NCBI RefSeq assembly: GCF_003114855.1
Contig: NZ_BFBB01000009.1
Coordinates: 1-64,000, forward strand
DNA length: 64,000 bases
Origin: Leptospira ryugenii
GTDB lineage: Bacteria; Spirochaetota; Leptospiria; Leptospirales; Leptospiraceae
Direction: 5' to 3'
Below are positions 55,085 through 64,000 of the stretch, one piece after another. Position 1 is the first letter of the stretch. The number at the start of each line of letters is the position of its first letter. The translations under genes and the position numbers were made by a program. Under the pieces are notes generated by a model. The model was not told the origin of the DNA and ran no database searches. It saw only the letters and a program-made list of their open reading frames with translations.

Positions 55085-58000
55085 TTAGTGTTTGTCCGCA
55101 TTTATCTCTCCACCAAAATCTGGTCGAAATTTCCCCTCAATATATTCACGTAAACGGTCTACATAGCCAAAGACAGCCGGTACGACAACGAGAGTGATCA
55201 CTGTAGATAAAACCAAACCTCCGATGATCGCTATCCCCATGGCAGTTCGAGATTTAGAAGCTTCACCTATCCCAAAAGCAATTGGCATCGTACCTGCGAT
55301 CATGGCCAGGGAAGTCATTAAAATCGGTCGTAAGCGTTTGGCACCAGCATCGAAGATTGCTTCGGTTCGTGACATTCCTCGTTCCCTCATTTCTAAAATG
55401 GCATGATCAACTAACAAGATCGAGTTTTTTGCCACAAGCCCCATTAACAATATCAATCCGATCATACTAAACAAATTTAACATCTCTCCCGTAATTGCCA
55501 AGGCATAGAATGCACCTGATATCGCAGGTGGTATCGCAAATAAAATTGTGATTGGAGTGATGAAAGATTCATAGAGTGAGGATAAAACAAGATAAATAAA
55601 GATCAATGCCATCCCAAATGCTAGAATGATGTTTTGCATCAGTTCCTTAAAATCTTCTGATTGCCCAACAAACGCATAACTTATACCAGGTGGTGGTGGA
55701 ATTTTTTCTTTTAGGATCTTCGCTGCTGCCTCAGTTGCTGAAGCAATCGCTCCATTGGGAGTAAGATTGGCATTGATTGGAATCACACGAGATCTATCTT
55801 CGCGTATGATACGTGCGGGAGAACTACTAATTTTTGAGTTTGCAACGGCTGAAAGTGGTATCATACGATTTTGTATGTTAGGAACCTTTGTCTCATAAAA
55901 ATACTTACCCAAATCTCTCTGTTCCTCCTTCAATCGTAATCGTACATCATACTCAATCCCATTCTGAACAAACTTTGCTACTTCAGCCCCTTCCACATGG
56001 TACCGAAGCTCAGCCCCCATAACACCTGCCACAACTCCGACTGCTTGCATTTTCGAACGATCAGGGACAACTTGAAATTCTGGTTTTCCAGTCCTGTAAG
56101 ATGTATCGATATCGGTAAGGTCTTGAATACCTTTTAACTCCTTCATAACTTTTTGTGAATATTCTTCTAAATCTTTTAGGTTTTCACCTTTGATATTCAA
56201 ATTAAAAGGATATTGCACTCCTCCACCGATTGCAGAATAGTCATTAACTTTTGGACGGACATTTGCATAAGGGATTAATATCTCCCTTACTTGGTCTTTT
56301 GTCTCTGCAGTGGATCTTTTTCTATATTCTGAAGGAAGTAGTGCGACAGCAATCGTTGCGATGTTTGATTCACCGTCGGTATTTCCAACAACAGTCGCCA
56401 ACAAATCGATCTCTGGAATCTTATCAATCAAGACTTTTTGTATTTCTTCAACTCGTTCATACGTTCCCGAAAGAGAGGTACCAGGACTCATTTCAATGTT
56501 TACCATAAATTCGCCCTGGTCACTGGCAGGGAGAAATGTTTTTTTCACAAACTTAAGTGATAGCAAACTACAAAATAAAGTCAAAAACGTTAGTAACAGA
56601 ACTATGGCCGGCCTTTTTAAGGCAAAACCCATGACTTTTGCGTACAGTCTGTCTAATTTATTTTGAAATGCATCAAAATAAACCAGAACGATATTTTTCT
56701 TTCCACCATGAGTTGTTTGGCCCGCAAAGTATGCTGATAACATTGGGGCAACAGTTAGTCCATCAAATAAAGAAATGATCATGGCAAACACCACAGTAAG
56801 TCCGAACTGTTTAAAGAATTGTCCAACGATCCCTGATAAAAAGCCAATAGGCAAAAAAACCGCAATTACTGTGAGAGAGGTTCCAATCACAGCTAAGGTT
56901 ACCTCTTCAGTTCCTTTTTGGGCAGCAACGAGAACAGACTCACCCTCTTCTAATTTACGAAATATATTTTCCCGAACAACGATTGCATCATCTACCAATA
57001 GTCCAACAGCCAAAGAAAGAGCTAAAAGAGTCATCACATTCATAGTAAAACCCATGGCATACATGATGATAAATGCACCTAACATAGAATTGGGGAGTGC
57101 CATACCAGTGATTATTGTAGAACGAACATTGCCCAAAAATAGATAAACAACGAGAACTGCTAAGAGTATCCCAAGAACGATGGCAATTGTAACATCTTCA
57201 ATATTTGCCCGTATCCAATGAGAACCATCACGGATTAAAATCAATTTTGGCGAACCCGCCTGACCTATCATCTTTTCATTGATTTGTTTGATTTTTATAA
57301 GTACGCCATCTGCAACTTCTACTGTGTTTGCGCCGGATTGTTTGTAAACATCCAGAAACAATGCCTTTTTTTGAACTCTTGTTTTTTGGGGAGGCTCATA
57401 TTTAAAAAGCAACTTTCCTAGAAAGCTTGGTTCTTCTTGTTCTTCTGATGAAACTGGAGCGTATAAATAACCAAGCGTTTGTTTGTCTTGCAAAGAATCT
57501 AACACATTTCCTAAATCCTTTACCAGTACTCCTCTGCCCAATTCGCCACCAAAAGAAACCACTGTGTTCTCTATTTGAGAAAGAGATTCATATTTTGCCA
57601 CGGTCCGAAAGGATGTTTCTATAGCGCCTGAGTCCACTTTCCCAGCAGGAATGTTGGTACCTGAATTTTTGATTTGGTTAGCGATGGAAAGAGCAGAGAT
57701 CTGGTATTGGTTTAGGCGATTGCGATCTAGTTCAATCCGAACTTCCCTCCTCGTTCCACCTATGATCTTCACCGCTCCAACATTATTTACTTGCTCTAGT
57801 TTGGTTTTGATTTGCTCTTTTGCCAGGTCATACAATTCAGCATCTGGTAAGTCCGCAAACAATGAGATACGCATGACTGGTTGGTCTGAAGGATCAAATC
57901 TTTGGACTAGAGGTTCCTTTGCTGCTTCGGGTAATTTTGGTCTGACTCGGGCGGTGCGATCACGGACTTGCTGCTCTGCGTATTTTATGTCCGTAGTCAA

Positions 58001-58288
58001 GGTGAATTCAGCAGAGACAATAGAAATACCTTCCTGATTTCTAGATGTAATTTTTTTCAATCCAGAAATCGAACTGAGCTCTTCTTCTAATAATTTGGAG
58101 ATCGATGTTTCAATCTCTTCTGGGCCGGCACCAGGATAAACGGTGGAAACAACCACAAATGGAATATTGATATCCGGAAAAAGATCTACCCCTATTCTCT
58201 TAAGGCTTATATAGCCTGTAAAGACCATCAAAATTACGATGGATGAAATAAAAATCGGACGTTTGATCGAAAAAGAAGCGATACTCAA
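55085..58288 (-). CDS. RND efflux permease (HAE1/AcrB-like)
   Basis: 1067 residues. Begins SIASFSIKRPIFISSIVIL with the first membrane helix, then a large periplasmic porter domain; the proton relay is visible as GLLVDDAIVVREN near residue 430, and a second membrane half with GLVAKNSILLVDHAILEM near 970 follows. A charged insertion SSEEQEEPSFLGKLLFKYEPPQKTRVQKK lies around residues 280-310. RND permeases normally act with an adaptor and an outer-membrane channel; neither gene is adjacent. The TTG start at 58288 has GAGAGG ahead. Substrate unknown. Lies 13 bases after the glycosyltransferase gene. Confidence 0.9.
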   Translation of the reverse strand: MSIASFSIKRPIFISSIVILMVFTGYISLKRIGVDLFPDINIPFVVVSTVYPGAGPEEIETSISKLLEEELSSISGLKKITSRNQEGISIVSAEFTLTTDIKYAEQQVRDRTARVRPKLPEAAKEPLVQRFDPSDQPVMRISLFADLPDAELYDLAKEQIKTKLEQVNNVGAVKIIGGTRREVRIELDRNRLNQYQISALSIANQIKNSGTNIPAGKVDSGAIETSFRTVAKYESLSQIENTVVSFGGELGRGVLVKDLGNVLDSLQDKQTLGYLYAPVSSEEQEEPSFLGKLLFKYEPPQKTRVQKKALFLDVYKQSGANTVEVADGVLIKIKQINEKMIGQAGSPKLILIRDGSHWIRANIEDVTIAIVLGILLAVLVVYLFLGNVRSTIITGMALPNSMLGAFIIMYAMGFTMNVMTLLALSLAVGLLVDDAIVVRENIFRKLEEGESVLVAAQKGTEEVTLAVIGTSLTVIAVFLPIGFLSGIVGQFFKQFGLTVVFAMIISLFDGLTVAPMLSAYFAGQTTHGGKKNIVLVYFDAFQNKLDRLYAKVMGFALKRPAIVLLLTFLTLFCSLLSLKFVKKTFLPASDQGEFMVNIEMSPGTSLSGTYERVEEIQKVLIDKIPEIDLLATVVGNTDGESNIATIAVALLPSEYRKRSTAETKDQVREILIPYANVRPKVNDYSAIGGGVQYPFNLNIKGENLKDLEEYSQKVMKELKGIQDLTDIDTSYRTGKPEFQVVPDRSKMQAVGVVAGVMGAELRYHVEGAEVAKFVQNGIEYDVRLRLKEEQRDLGKYFYETKVPNIQNRMIPLSAVANSKISSSPARIIREDRSRVIPINANLTPNGAIASATEAAAKILKEKIPPPPGISYAFVGQSEDFKELMQNIILAFGMALIFIYLVLSSLYESFITPITILFAIPPAISGAFYALAITGEMLNLFSMIGLILLMGLVAKNSILLVDHAILEMRERGMSRTEAIFDAGAKRLRPILMTSLAMIAGTMPIAFGIGEASKSRTAMGIAIIGGLVLSTVITLVVVPAVFGYVDRLREYIEGKFRPDFGGEINADKH

Positions 58289-58300
58289 ACGAAGAACCTC

Positions 58301-60145
58301 TCATTTTATGATTTGGTACTCCTGTAAACAGGCAATTCCAGAACTCTCTCTATATGTCTTCAATAATGTTGACTTTACGGTCAACATCTTTGAGCGGTTT
58401 TCAAATTTTTCTTCAACGAACGAATCAGGACATGAATCACTTAAGAGCAAAATAGAATCAAATTGATTCCAATCTTTCCATCGGTATTTGTGGTCATTGC
58501 GCACGGAGCCCTTTGTGTACGTTTTTAACTTCATAGCCAAATCAAAATCGGAGGCAATTAACCTACCTTTTGTGCTATACTTACTTTGATCATGAAAAGC
58601 ATTTATTAGAATATAATTCTTTTCGGGCGTTAATTGTTCGGCGATTTCCCTTGCTGGCTGGAAAATTCGAACATCCTTGCCACGGTAACACATAGCTCTG
58701 GTTTCGAAAAAACGACCAGTCAATAGTCCTTCTTCAGAAAAGAGATTATAGCCAACTAAGGACATAACCGATATTAATACGACATGTGATAAAATTCTAT
58801 GATTTCGATTTTCAGCTGCTTGGACAAAACGATGTATCCATACAAATCCTAGGACACCCATCGCAGGGATAAATTGGAGCACGTGTCTTGGTTGTTTATT
58901 GCCTGTTGTTAGTTCTAAGATCAAAAGCTCTAAAAATAAAATGAGACTTGCGGCCAATAACGGATCTTTCAGCTTGTCCTGGATTTTATAACCAGACCTC
59001 GCGATAAAATAAAATAATGAAACACAAGAGATTAAAAGCAAAGCCCTGAATCCCCAGATGAAATCAAAGACACCTGGCACCTTTGGATCCAAACCTGGTT
59101 CAGTCCAGAGTGTAAGAAAAAAACTACGTGTGTATTGATTCACGATCATTTGTGCATCAATTAGTGCGTTCACTCTGTCCGGATTCAAGAAAAGCCAAAA
59201 AAATGCGGGGAAAATTGCGTAAACCCAGAGAATTTGAACAGTTCTTGGAAGTATAGATTTCACAATTTCTCTTTTTCTATAGATAAAGCTCGAAAAGTCT
59301 ATGAAAAGTAGGACAGTGATGTAAAACATAAAAGATTTGAACTGTCTTTGGTTTAAATTGAGATCTGATACTACTCTTACGATTGGAAGAGATAAAACCA
59401 TTGCCACAACAAAAACCAAATAAAATAGCCGAAATCCCTTCGCATAATTTTTATATAAGTATATAACGAAATCTTTGTATGTTCTTCCAGAACGAATTAC
59501 TTCGTAAACAATGCAGGAGATAAAAAATAAAATTCCATAGGGGTATTTTGTAAAATAAAAGCCAAATAGAGAAATAAATACTAAATACTTTGTACTATTT
59601 TTTTCTTGTTTCTGGTTATCTTCAAGGTACAGCTGATATACGGAAAAGGTAGCCAACAGCAAAAAGAACATCGCTTGGGTTTCCAACATAGAAGTTAATG
59701 AGTAGACAGGAATTTCTCTTGTTTGAATGCAGAGTACCATCACAAAAAAACTAAATGCCGAGCCCCAAAACATAGAATTTGTCATTCGAATGAGAATGAG
59801 AAAAAGTGCGGGAAATGTAAGGATTAGGTAGAGTAAACCTTGGAAAGAATCTCTCCATGGGATAGGCCAATCTGTTGGCAAATAGAGGAGTAAAAAAGTC
59901 GTTAGAGAACGAAGGGGGGGCCAGGTAGGAGACTCAAAAAAAGGTAGGATTCCATTCCAATAGTTTCCATTTCGCAAATCAACCGATTGGTCCAGTACTT
60001 GAGACAACCGAATGTTTTCATCCCATGATAAAAAATCGTTATTGGGGCAATCATTCAGAAAGACCTGCCAAGCCTTCACTGCATAGTAGCCAAGTAGGAA
60101 CACGGAAAGTACGAAAAAAGGAACCGACTTTAATATCTTCACCAT
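58301..60145 (-). CDS. GT-C type membrane glycosyltransferase
   Basis: 614 residues with about twelve hydrophobic helices. The first periplasmic loop has FLSWDENIRLSQVL, an acidic pair typical of the catalytic or donor-binding loop of ArnT/PMT-like GT-C enzymes. The C-terminal quarter is a soluble domain. It likely transfers a sugar from a polyprenyl-linked donor to a lipid or protein acceptor. The ATG at 60145 has no strong site. It precedes the RND permease by 13 bases, so the two may be one transcript. Confidence 0.72.
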   Translation of the reverse strand: MVKILKSVPFFVLSVFLLGYYAVKAWQVFLNDCPNNDFLSWDENIRLSQVLDQSVDLRNGNYWNGILPFFESPTWPPLRSLTTFLLLYLPTDWPIPWRDSFQGLLYLILTFPALFLILIRMTNSMFWGSAFSFFVMVLCIQTREIPVYSLTSMLETQAMFFLLLATFSVYQLYLEDNQKQEKNSTKYLVFISLFGFYFTKYPYGILFFISCIVYEVIRSGRTYKDFVIYLYKNYAKGFRLFYLVFVVAMVLSLPIVRVVSDLNLNQRQFKSFMFYITVLLFIDFSSFIYRKREIVKSILPRTVQILWVYAIFPAFFWLFLNPDRVNALIDAQMIVNQYTRSFFLTLWTEPGLDPKVPGVFDFIWGFRALLLISCVSLFYFIARSGYKIQDKLKDPLLAASLILFLELLILELTTGNKQPRHVLQFIPAMGVLGFVWIHRFVQAAENRNHRILSHVVLISVMSLVGYNLFSEEGLLTGRFFETRAMCYRGKDVRIFQPAREIAEQLTPEKNYILINAFHDQSKYSTKGRLIASDFDLAMKLKTYTKGSVRNDHKYRWKDWNQFDSILLLSDSCPDSFVEEKFENRSKMLTVKSTLLKTYRESSGIACLQEYQIIK

Positions 60146-60261
60146 ACTGTATTTAGTATCTCTCTCCTTTTTGTGAAGCCATACTGGTACAATTCACACT
60201 GAAATTGTATATTTTTTAACAGATTTCCCCCAACGGGATTCCAAAATAGACCTGTTTTTCA

Positions 60262-60287
60262 CTTTCTCTCTTTGGCTAGAGAGAAAG
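60262..60287. promoter_or_regulatory. 10-bp perfect inverted repeat upstream of the pseudo-papain gene
   Basis: CTTTCTCTCT (60262-60271) and AGAGAGAAAG (60278-60287) are exact reverse complements with a six-base loop TTGGCT. It lies 35 bases before the ATG at 60323 in the 177-base divergent gap. No T-run follows in a useful orientation, so it is likelier an operator or leader hairpin than a terminator. Confidence 0.45.
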
Positions 60288-60322
60288 ATTGGGATACGGC
60301 ACCTCTTTTGGGAGGCATTTAC

Positions 60323-62725
60323 ATGAAACGAAACGGAATCCTCGCCCTCACCTTGGTTTCGATATCGATTTTGTCTTTTGTGGGTTTCCTATCACGCCCC
60401 ATCAAAGGTGACCCAACAAACCAATCCCCCTTTCCTACTGGAACACAGATTGACCCTTTTGAACTCTTTGAGTCCGTACCGGAATACAAAGTTGATGAGA
60501 CCTTCACTCTACCAAACCAAGTCTCTTTGGAAAGCCTTTACCCTCCTCCTGGAAATCAGGTGAAACAAAAAAACAGCGCTGCCTTTGCGGTGGGCTATGG
60601 ACTCGTTTCCTTTCTGGTCGCAAAAGACAAGGGCAAGAAAAATCTTAAAGACCTAGACCCAAGATCAGAGAATGGGACAGCCTCTGTCTATTCACCAGCG
60701 TATATCTATCATTCCTTGAATGGTGGCCGTGACCAAGGCATCTCTCTTCTGGACGCTCTTTTCTTCGTACAAAGTAGAGGCTCGGTTTCTTTAAGAGAAT
60801 ACCCTTATCTCGCGGATACATTTAAAGTCAGGCCAAATGCCAATCTCATTGAAGTGGGTAGACAAAACCGAATCGAAGAAATTCAAAAGGTCAACACGAC
60901 ACAAATTAAATATATAAAGTATCTCCTGGCCAAAGAGAAACCAGTTGTTACGAATATCTTATGCTTTGATGACTTCCTTCAATTTAAAGGAAGTTCTGTT
61001 TACAAATTTAAGAACTCCAAACAAACATTTGGTGCTCAATCCGTAGTTGTAATCGGATATGATGATGATTTGCGTGCTTTTCGTATTTTAAATTCTTGGG
61101 GAAAGGAATGGGGAGACCAAGGTTATGCTTGGATTGATTATACCAGTTTCCAACAATTGACGCAAATCGCCTATACTGCCATTCTATCGCGTGACCGATT
61201 TACCTTACAAAAGGAAAATGATCTATTTGAGCTACTTGAATCGGATGCCTGGCAAGGAATAGCCCCACCAAAAGATGTGTATGCATCTAAAGGAGAATTT
61301 GAAAATAAGATCCGCGTAGTTTGGACAAAAGTTCCACAGGTTATCGGTTATGAGATTTACCGAAGACGGAAGAATGAAAAGAAATTTGAATTGGTCGGAC
61401 TATCTAGGAGCCATAGTTTTGAAGACTTTGGGGTACAAAAAAATCAAACCTACACCTATCGTATTGTTAGCCTAACCGAAGAAAAATCTTCAAAGCCATC
61501 TCATGAGTCAAATGAAAGTTTTGCTTCGACCGAACAAAAGATTACTGAACTTTTACCCATCACTAACTTGGAAGCGAGTAAAGGTATTTATAATGATAGG
61601 ATCCTACTCACTTGGGATCCCCATCTCAGTGCGGATCAATATTCCATATATAAATGGAATGCTAGTTCAAAACTTTTTAAGTTTTTAGGTAAAACAAACC
61701 AGACAAAATTTATAGATTTCAAAGCGAGCAAGAACGGAGACGTCGAAGTCTACAGAGTTGTACCTAGCAAAGGAAATTTAATGGCGGATGGTTCTAGTTA
61801 TGCGGGAGGATACCTCGATCCTTTACAACAGCTCAGAAATCCTCCCGATCAAATTTTTGTTTCAAAAGGTGAGTTGAACCGTCAAATTTTAGTTCGCTGG
61901 AACGAAATTCCTGCCGCAAAGAACTACCTAGTTTTGAGGACCAAAAGTGGGGAAAGTGATTGGGGAATCATTGCAAGGACTAAGGAGACGGAGTTCATTG
62001 ACTCTGACTTTTCTCAATCTGATTATCTATATGCAATCGTTGTTCAGTTTGAAGACCTAAGTTATTCCCTTCCGTCTAAATTAGAAAGTGGCTATGTAAA
62101 TCTCACAGCCGCACGAGGAGAAAGAAGTAAAACCCCTTTGATCAGTTTCACAAATGATAAAAAACAAGGACTGATGCTAAGGTGGAACCAATTGAAGAAT
62201 GTGGAAAGTTATCAACTTTACGTAAGAACTAAGGAAAATAAAAAATGGAACTTACTGAGAAAGATTGATGCCAATGAAACTGAGATCCCTATCCCAGATT
62301 TGAGCAAACAAACCTTCCATTTTTTAGCACTCACAGCAAAAGAAAGCAACAAAGAGGAAAGTTTCTTCTCAAACTCTCTTGTTTACGTGCAAACAGAACC
62401 AGTTAAAGACTTAAAAAAAGTGAGGACTTTTGGTGAGTCCAATCTAAGTCGATTCCTCGGACCATGGACCGCTATGTATTGGGATGGTAAATCATCTGTG
62501 AAGCCGATCAAACTAGATATAGAATCATTGTCTGATGACGAATTTGTTTTGAAGTGGAACCAAAAAGAATTTTTCCGAGGAAGCTACATCATAGATGCTC
62601 TTCTCATAGAAGAAAAAGGAAAATGGAAAATCCAATTGTCAAATCAGTATGATTCCTTATCTGCTGAAGTCTACGAGAAAGATTTACTGCCAGAAAAAAG
62701 CCGATTGTCCTTTGTACGAGAATAA
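60323..62725 (+). CDS. exported papain-fold pseudopeptidase with fibronectin-type-III-like repeats
   Basis: 800 residues from the ATG at 60323 (GGGAGG ahead); the frame extends to a TTG at 60272 without support. Signal peptide IALTLVSISILSFVGFLS-like (residues ~5-25). Residues ~75-280 follow the C1A papain fold: NQVKQKNSAAFAV aligns with NQGSCGSCWAFAV, so Gln79 (oxyanion) is kept but the Cys position is Ser85; GAQSVVVIGYDD has Gln239 where His belongs; LNSWGKEWGDQGY keeps Asn257. Residues ~305-690 hold about four FnIII-like repeats (IRVVWTKVPQVIGYEIYRR; ILLTWDPHLSADQYSIYKW; ILVRWNEIPAAKNYLVLRT; LMLRWNQLKNVESYQLYVR). It is likely a secreted binding protein. Confidence 0.8.
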   Translation: MKRNGILALTLVSISILSFVGFLSRPIKGDPTNQSPFPTGTQIDPFELFESVPEYKVDETFTLPNQVSLESLYPPPGNQVKQKNSAAFAVGYGLVSFLVAKDKGKKNLKDLDPRSENGTASVYSPAYIYHSLNGGRDQGISLLDALFFVQSRGSVSLREYPYLADTFKVRPNANLIEVGRQNRIEEIQKVNTTQIKYIKYLLAKEKPVVTNILCFDDFLQFKGSSVYKFKNSKQTFGAQSVVVIGYDDDLRAFRILNSWGKEWGDQGYAWIDYTSFQQLTQIAYTAILSRDRFTLQKENDLFELLESDAWQGIAPPKDVYASKGEFENKIRVVWTKVPQVIGYEIYRRRKNEKKFELVGLSRSHSFEDFGVQKNQTYTYRIVSLTEEKSSKPSHESNESFASTEQKITELLPITNLEASKGIYNDRILLTWDPHLSADQYSIYKWNASSKLFKFLGKTNQTKFIDFKASKNGDVEVYRVVPSKGNLMADGSSYAGGYLDPLQQLRNPPDQIFVSKGELNRQILVRWNEIPAAKNYLVLRTKSGESDWGIIARTKETEFIDSDFSQSDYLYAIVVQFEDLSYSLPSKLESGYVNLTAARGERSKTPLISFTNDKKQGLMLRWNQLKNVESYQLYVRTKENKKWNLLRKIDANETEIPIPDLSKQTFHFLALTAKESNKEESFFSNSLVYVQTEPVKDLKKVRTFGESNLSRFLGPWTAMYWDGKSSVKPIKLDIESLSDDEFVLKWNQKEFFRGSYIIDALLIEEKGKWKIQLSNQYDSLSAEVYEKDLLPEKSRLSFVRE

Positions 62726-62726
62726 A

Positions 62727-62990
62727 CTAAAATAGTGTAGAGCTCTCACAATTCTTTCGGCATCGGTTTCGTAGGCCCAGGCATGATTGTGAAAGGATTG
62801 CGAGATCTGCCTCTGAATAGTTTGGCGAATTGGTTACAAATTTATAATATAAATCATTTCTTAAAAAGCATTCCCCTTCTATCGTAGAGCACCGATTCCT
62901 CTGGATACATTCAGAACGTGGTGAAAAAGGGGCCCCGCAATTGGCTATAAATAGAACCGAAAATAAACTAATGAAAATCAAAAATTTCAC
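62727..62990 (-). CDS. small cysteine-rich lipoprotein
   Basis: 87 residues. Signal peptide with lipobox IANC; the mature part carries seven further cysteines (SECIQRNRCSTIEGEC; QSCLGLRNRCRKNCE), suggesting a compact disulfide-bonded domain. Function unknown. The GTG at 62990 lies two bases past the uridylyltransferase stop, with no obvious ribosome site. Its stop is one base from the convergent pseudo-papain stop. Confidence 0.6.
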   Translation of the reverse strand: MKFLIFISLFSVLFIANCGAPFSPRSECIQRNRCSTIEGECFLRNDLYYKFVTNSPNYSEADLAILSQSCLGLRNRCRKNCESSTLF

Positions 62991-62992
62991 GA

Positions 62993-64000
62993 TTAGAAAT
63001 GCAGCGTTTGGTTTGTAACCGTTTTAAGGTTTAGCTCGGATATGTTTTTGCGTTTTCCAGTCTCATTTTTGATGATAACTTTCCCTTCAATGGAAATTGC
63101 CTGATCAAAAACCACTTCGCCATGGATTTCCAGCTCTTCACATTTCACTAATGATGGGTAAACTTTAAACAATTGATCAAAGTCATTGATTTTCTTGTAA
63201 TACTTTTCATCTAATGTGACCAACATCTCACCTAATCCAAGTTTTTTCCTTTCGGCAGACATTGTAAGAGAAAAGTCTTTATTTAATGAATACGCATCGC
63301 TTCGCCTGATCAAATAATCTTCCGTTTTTTTAACAGGGGCAAATCGATCTCGGGGGATTATGATCCCTTTAAACTTTGAGAAATTTCCGACAGCAGAGCC
63401 CATAGCAGTCTCCAATTGGAGGACGTCCTGTCCTTCCACCTTTTTGGGATTTACAATTAAGGAGAGCGAAAAATTCCCACTGTTAAATCTATCCCGCAAT
63501 GCGCGTAGATTGATCCAGAGGTTGTTTGTGGAAAACGTCCGAAATTTACCGAGGCCACTAAATTCATGTTCATGTTCTTTTGGAACTTGGGCTGTCTCTA
63601 AAAGTTCAAATTGAGTGAATTTCCCATCAATTAACTTACGATAAATGGCGCCTCCTTTTTTATCTGCAAGGGTTTTTGGCGTCATTTCCATTGCAAACTG
63701 AATCCCTTCTTCTAACATAAAGGAAACTATATGAGAATCAACTGTCGCACCTAAGTTATCGCCATTGGATAGAAACGCGATCTCATAACCTTTTTCAATT
63801 AATGAGTCTATCAATCCAGTTTCCACTAAGGTAAAATGAATATCTCCATGTCCAGGTGGACACCACTCTTCTTTGGGTTTTGTTAAAGACACAGGAACAA
63901 AGTCATCTTTGCTTAGGCGAGGGACTTTGTGTTGGAGAAAACTTGTGGGCAATGTTTGCTGGAATCCAATTCTTTTCAGTTCAGCTTGTGAATCTTCTTG
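62993..64000 (-). CDS. UDPGP-family uridylyltransferase (partial, N-terminus outside)
   Basis: About 335 C-terminal residues; the minus-strand frame is open to base 64000, the apparent start (TTG at 63952) being internal. EWCPPGHGDIHFTL and AFLSNGDNLGATVD are hallmark segments of the eukaryotic-type UTP-glucose-1-phosphate uridylyltransferase (UDPGP family); the C-terminus GEVVFDQAISIEGKVIIKN is the beta-helix end. It would make UDP-glucose or UDP-N-acetylhexosamine for surface glycans. The nucleotide-binding N-terminus is beyond the window, so the exact sugar cannot be told. Followed by the small lipoprotein after two bases. Confidence 0.85.
   Translation of the reverse strand, partial: QEDSQAELKRIGFQQTLPTSFLQHKVPRLSKDDFVPVSLTKPKEEWCPPGHGDIHFTLVETGLIDSLIEKGYEIAFLSNGDNLGATVDSHIVSFMLEEGIQFAMEMTPKTLADKKGGAIYRKLIDGKFTQFELLETAQVPKEHEHEFSGLGKFRTFSTNNLWINLRALRDRFNSGNFSLSLIVNPKKVEGQDVLQLETAMGSAVGNFSKFKGIIIPRDRFAPVKKTEDYLIRRSDAYSLNKDFSLTMSAERKKLGLGEMLVTLDEKYYKKINDFDQLFKVYPSLVKCEELEIHGEVVFDQAISIEGKVIIKNETGKRKNISELNLKTVTNQTLHF

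Noticed and set aside
1..64000. CRISPR arrays, tRNA or rRNA genes, insertion sequences and integrases
   Set aside because: No repeat-spacer pattern, cloverleaf or CCA-end, ribosomal segment, transposase or terminal inverted repeats were found by eye; short tRNA genes could be missed without a covariance search.

Overview
The window looks like chromosomal DNA of a spirochaete of the family Leptospiraceae, probably a Leptospira and possibly one of the saprophytic lineages. This is an inference. It rests on an AT-leaning composition with many A/T-rich codons, frequent TTG and GTG starts, several small lipoproteins with relaxed spirochaete lipoboxes (LIAC, VISC, IANC, LNAC), two proteins resembling the DUF1574 family that is common in Leptospira, and a Phe-terminated outer-membrane barrel. 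No rRNA, tRNA, CRISPR array, insertion sequence, integrase or phage gene was seen. Genes are tightly packed, and many neighbours overlap by 1-4 bases (ATGA, GTGA, TAATG, TAGTG). No stretch over 300 bases lacks a gene.

Layout. 1-9705: an alpha/beta hydrolase fragment, a small lipoprotein, then recC-recB-recD as a translationally coupled operon for double-strand-break repair. 9719-16805: an orphan PAS histidine kinase, a PpnP-type nucleoside phosphorylase, two TetR regulators (one sharing a perfect 27-bp palindrome with a divergent hotdog thioesterase), an HrpB helicase and a STAS/zinc-ribbon protein. 16838-22459: a coupled trio of a FlaA1/CapD-type sugar-nucleotide dehydratase, an SspB-like ClpXP adaptor and an NCS2-type permease, followed by htpX with a strong terminator and apt. 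22463-26577: a membrane protein with an RsbW-like ATPase domain, divergent from a tandem pair consisting of an HtrA-like protease and a serine-less paralogue.

26574-34812: a five-gene minus-strand glycan operon (nucleotidyltransferase-GT2 fusion, RfbE-like epimerase, GT2, SGNH/DUF1574-like protein, multi-pass membrane protein), preceded by a secreted protein and a divergent M30-like metallopeptidase lipoprotein. 34736-44669: a second DUF1574-like protein, two small cytoplasmic proteins, and a long minus-strand run speE - outer-membrane barrel - lipoprotein - HEGGH protein - pyrF - FAD oxidoreductase - DUF1365 - Cfa-like methyltransferase, the last three forming a recognised lipid-modification set. 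44821-49649: a TMEM43 homologue, a membrane-anchored protein, an EamA transporter, a DUF2505 protein, a ferritin-like protein with a histone-H1-like tail, a YhhN lysoplasmalogenase and a small exported protein.

49651-54680: mutA-mutB-meaB, the B12-dependent methylmalonyl-CoA mutase and its chaperone GTPase. 54685-60145: PilZ, an RND efflux permease and a GT-C type membrane glycosyltransferase on the minus strand. 60323-64000: a papain-fold protein lacking its catalytic Cys and His and carrying FnIII-like repeats, a cysteine-rich lipoprotein, and the C-terminal part of a UDPGP-family uridylyltransferase.

No complete new system such as a defence island or biosynthetic cluster was proven. The most unusual items are three apparently degenerate enzymes (pseudo-HtrA, pseudo-papain, and an epimerase with Leu at the catalytic Tyr position), the ferritin-H1-tail fusion, the SspB-like adaptor with a ClpX-binding-like tail, and the HtrA/RsbW-like locus with overlapping divergent start codons.
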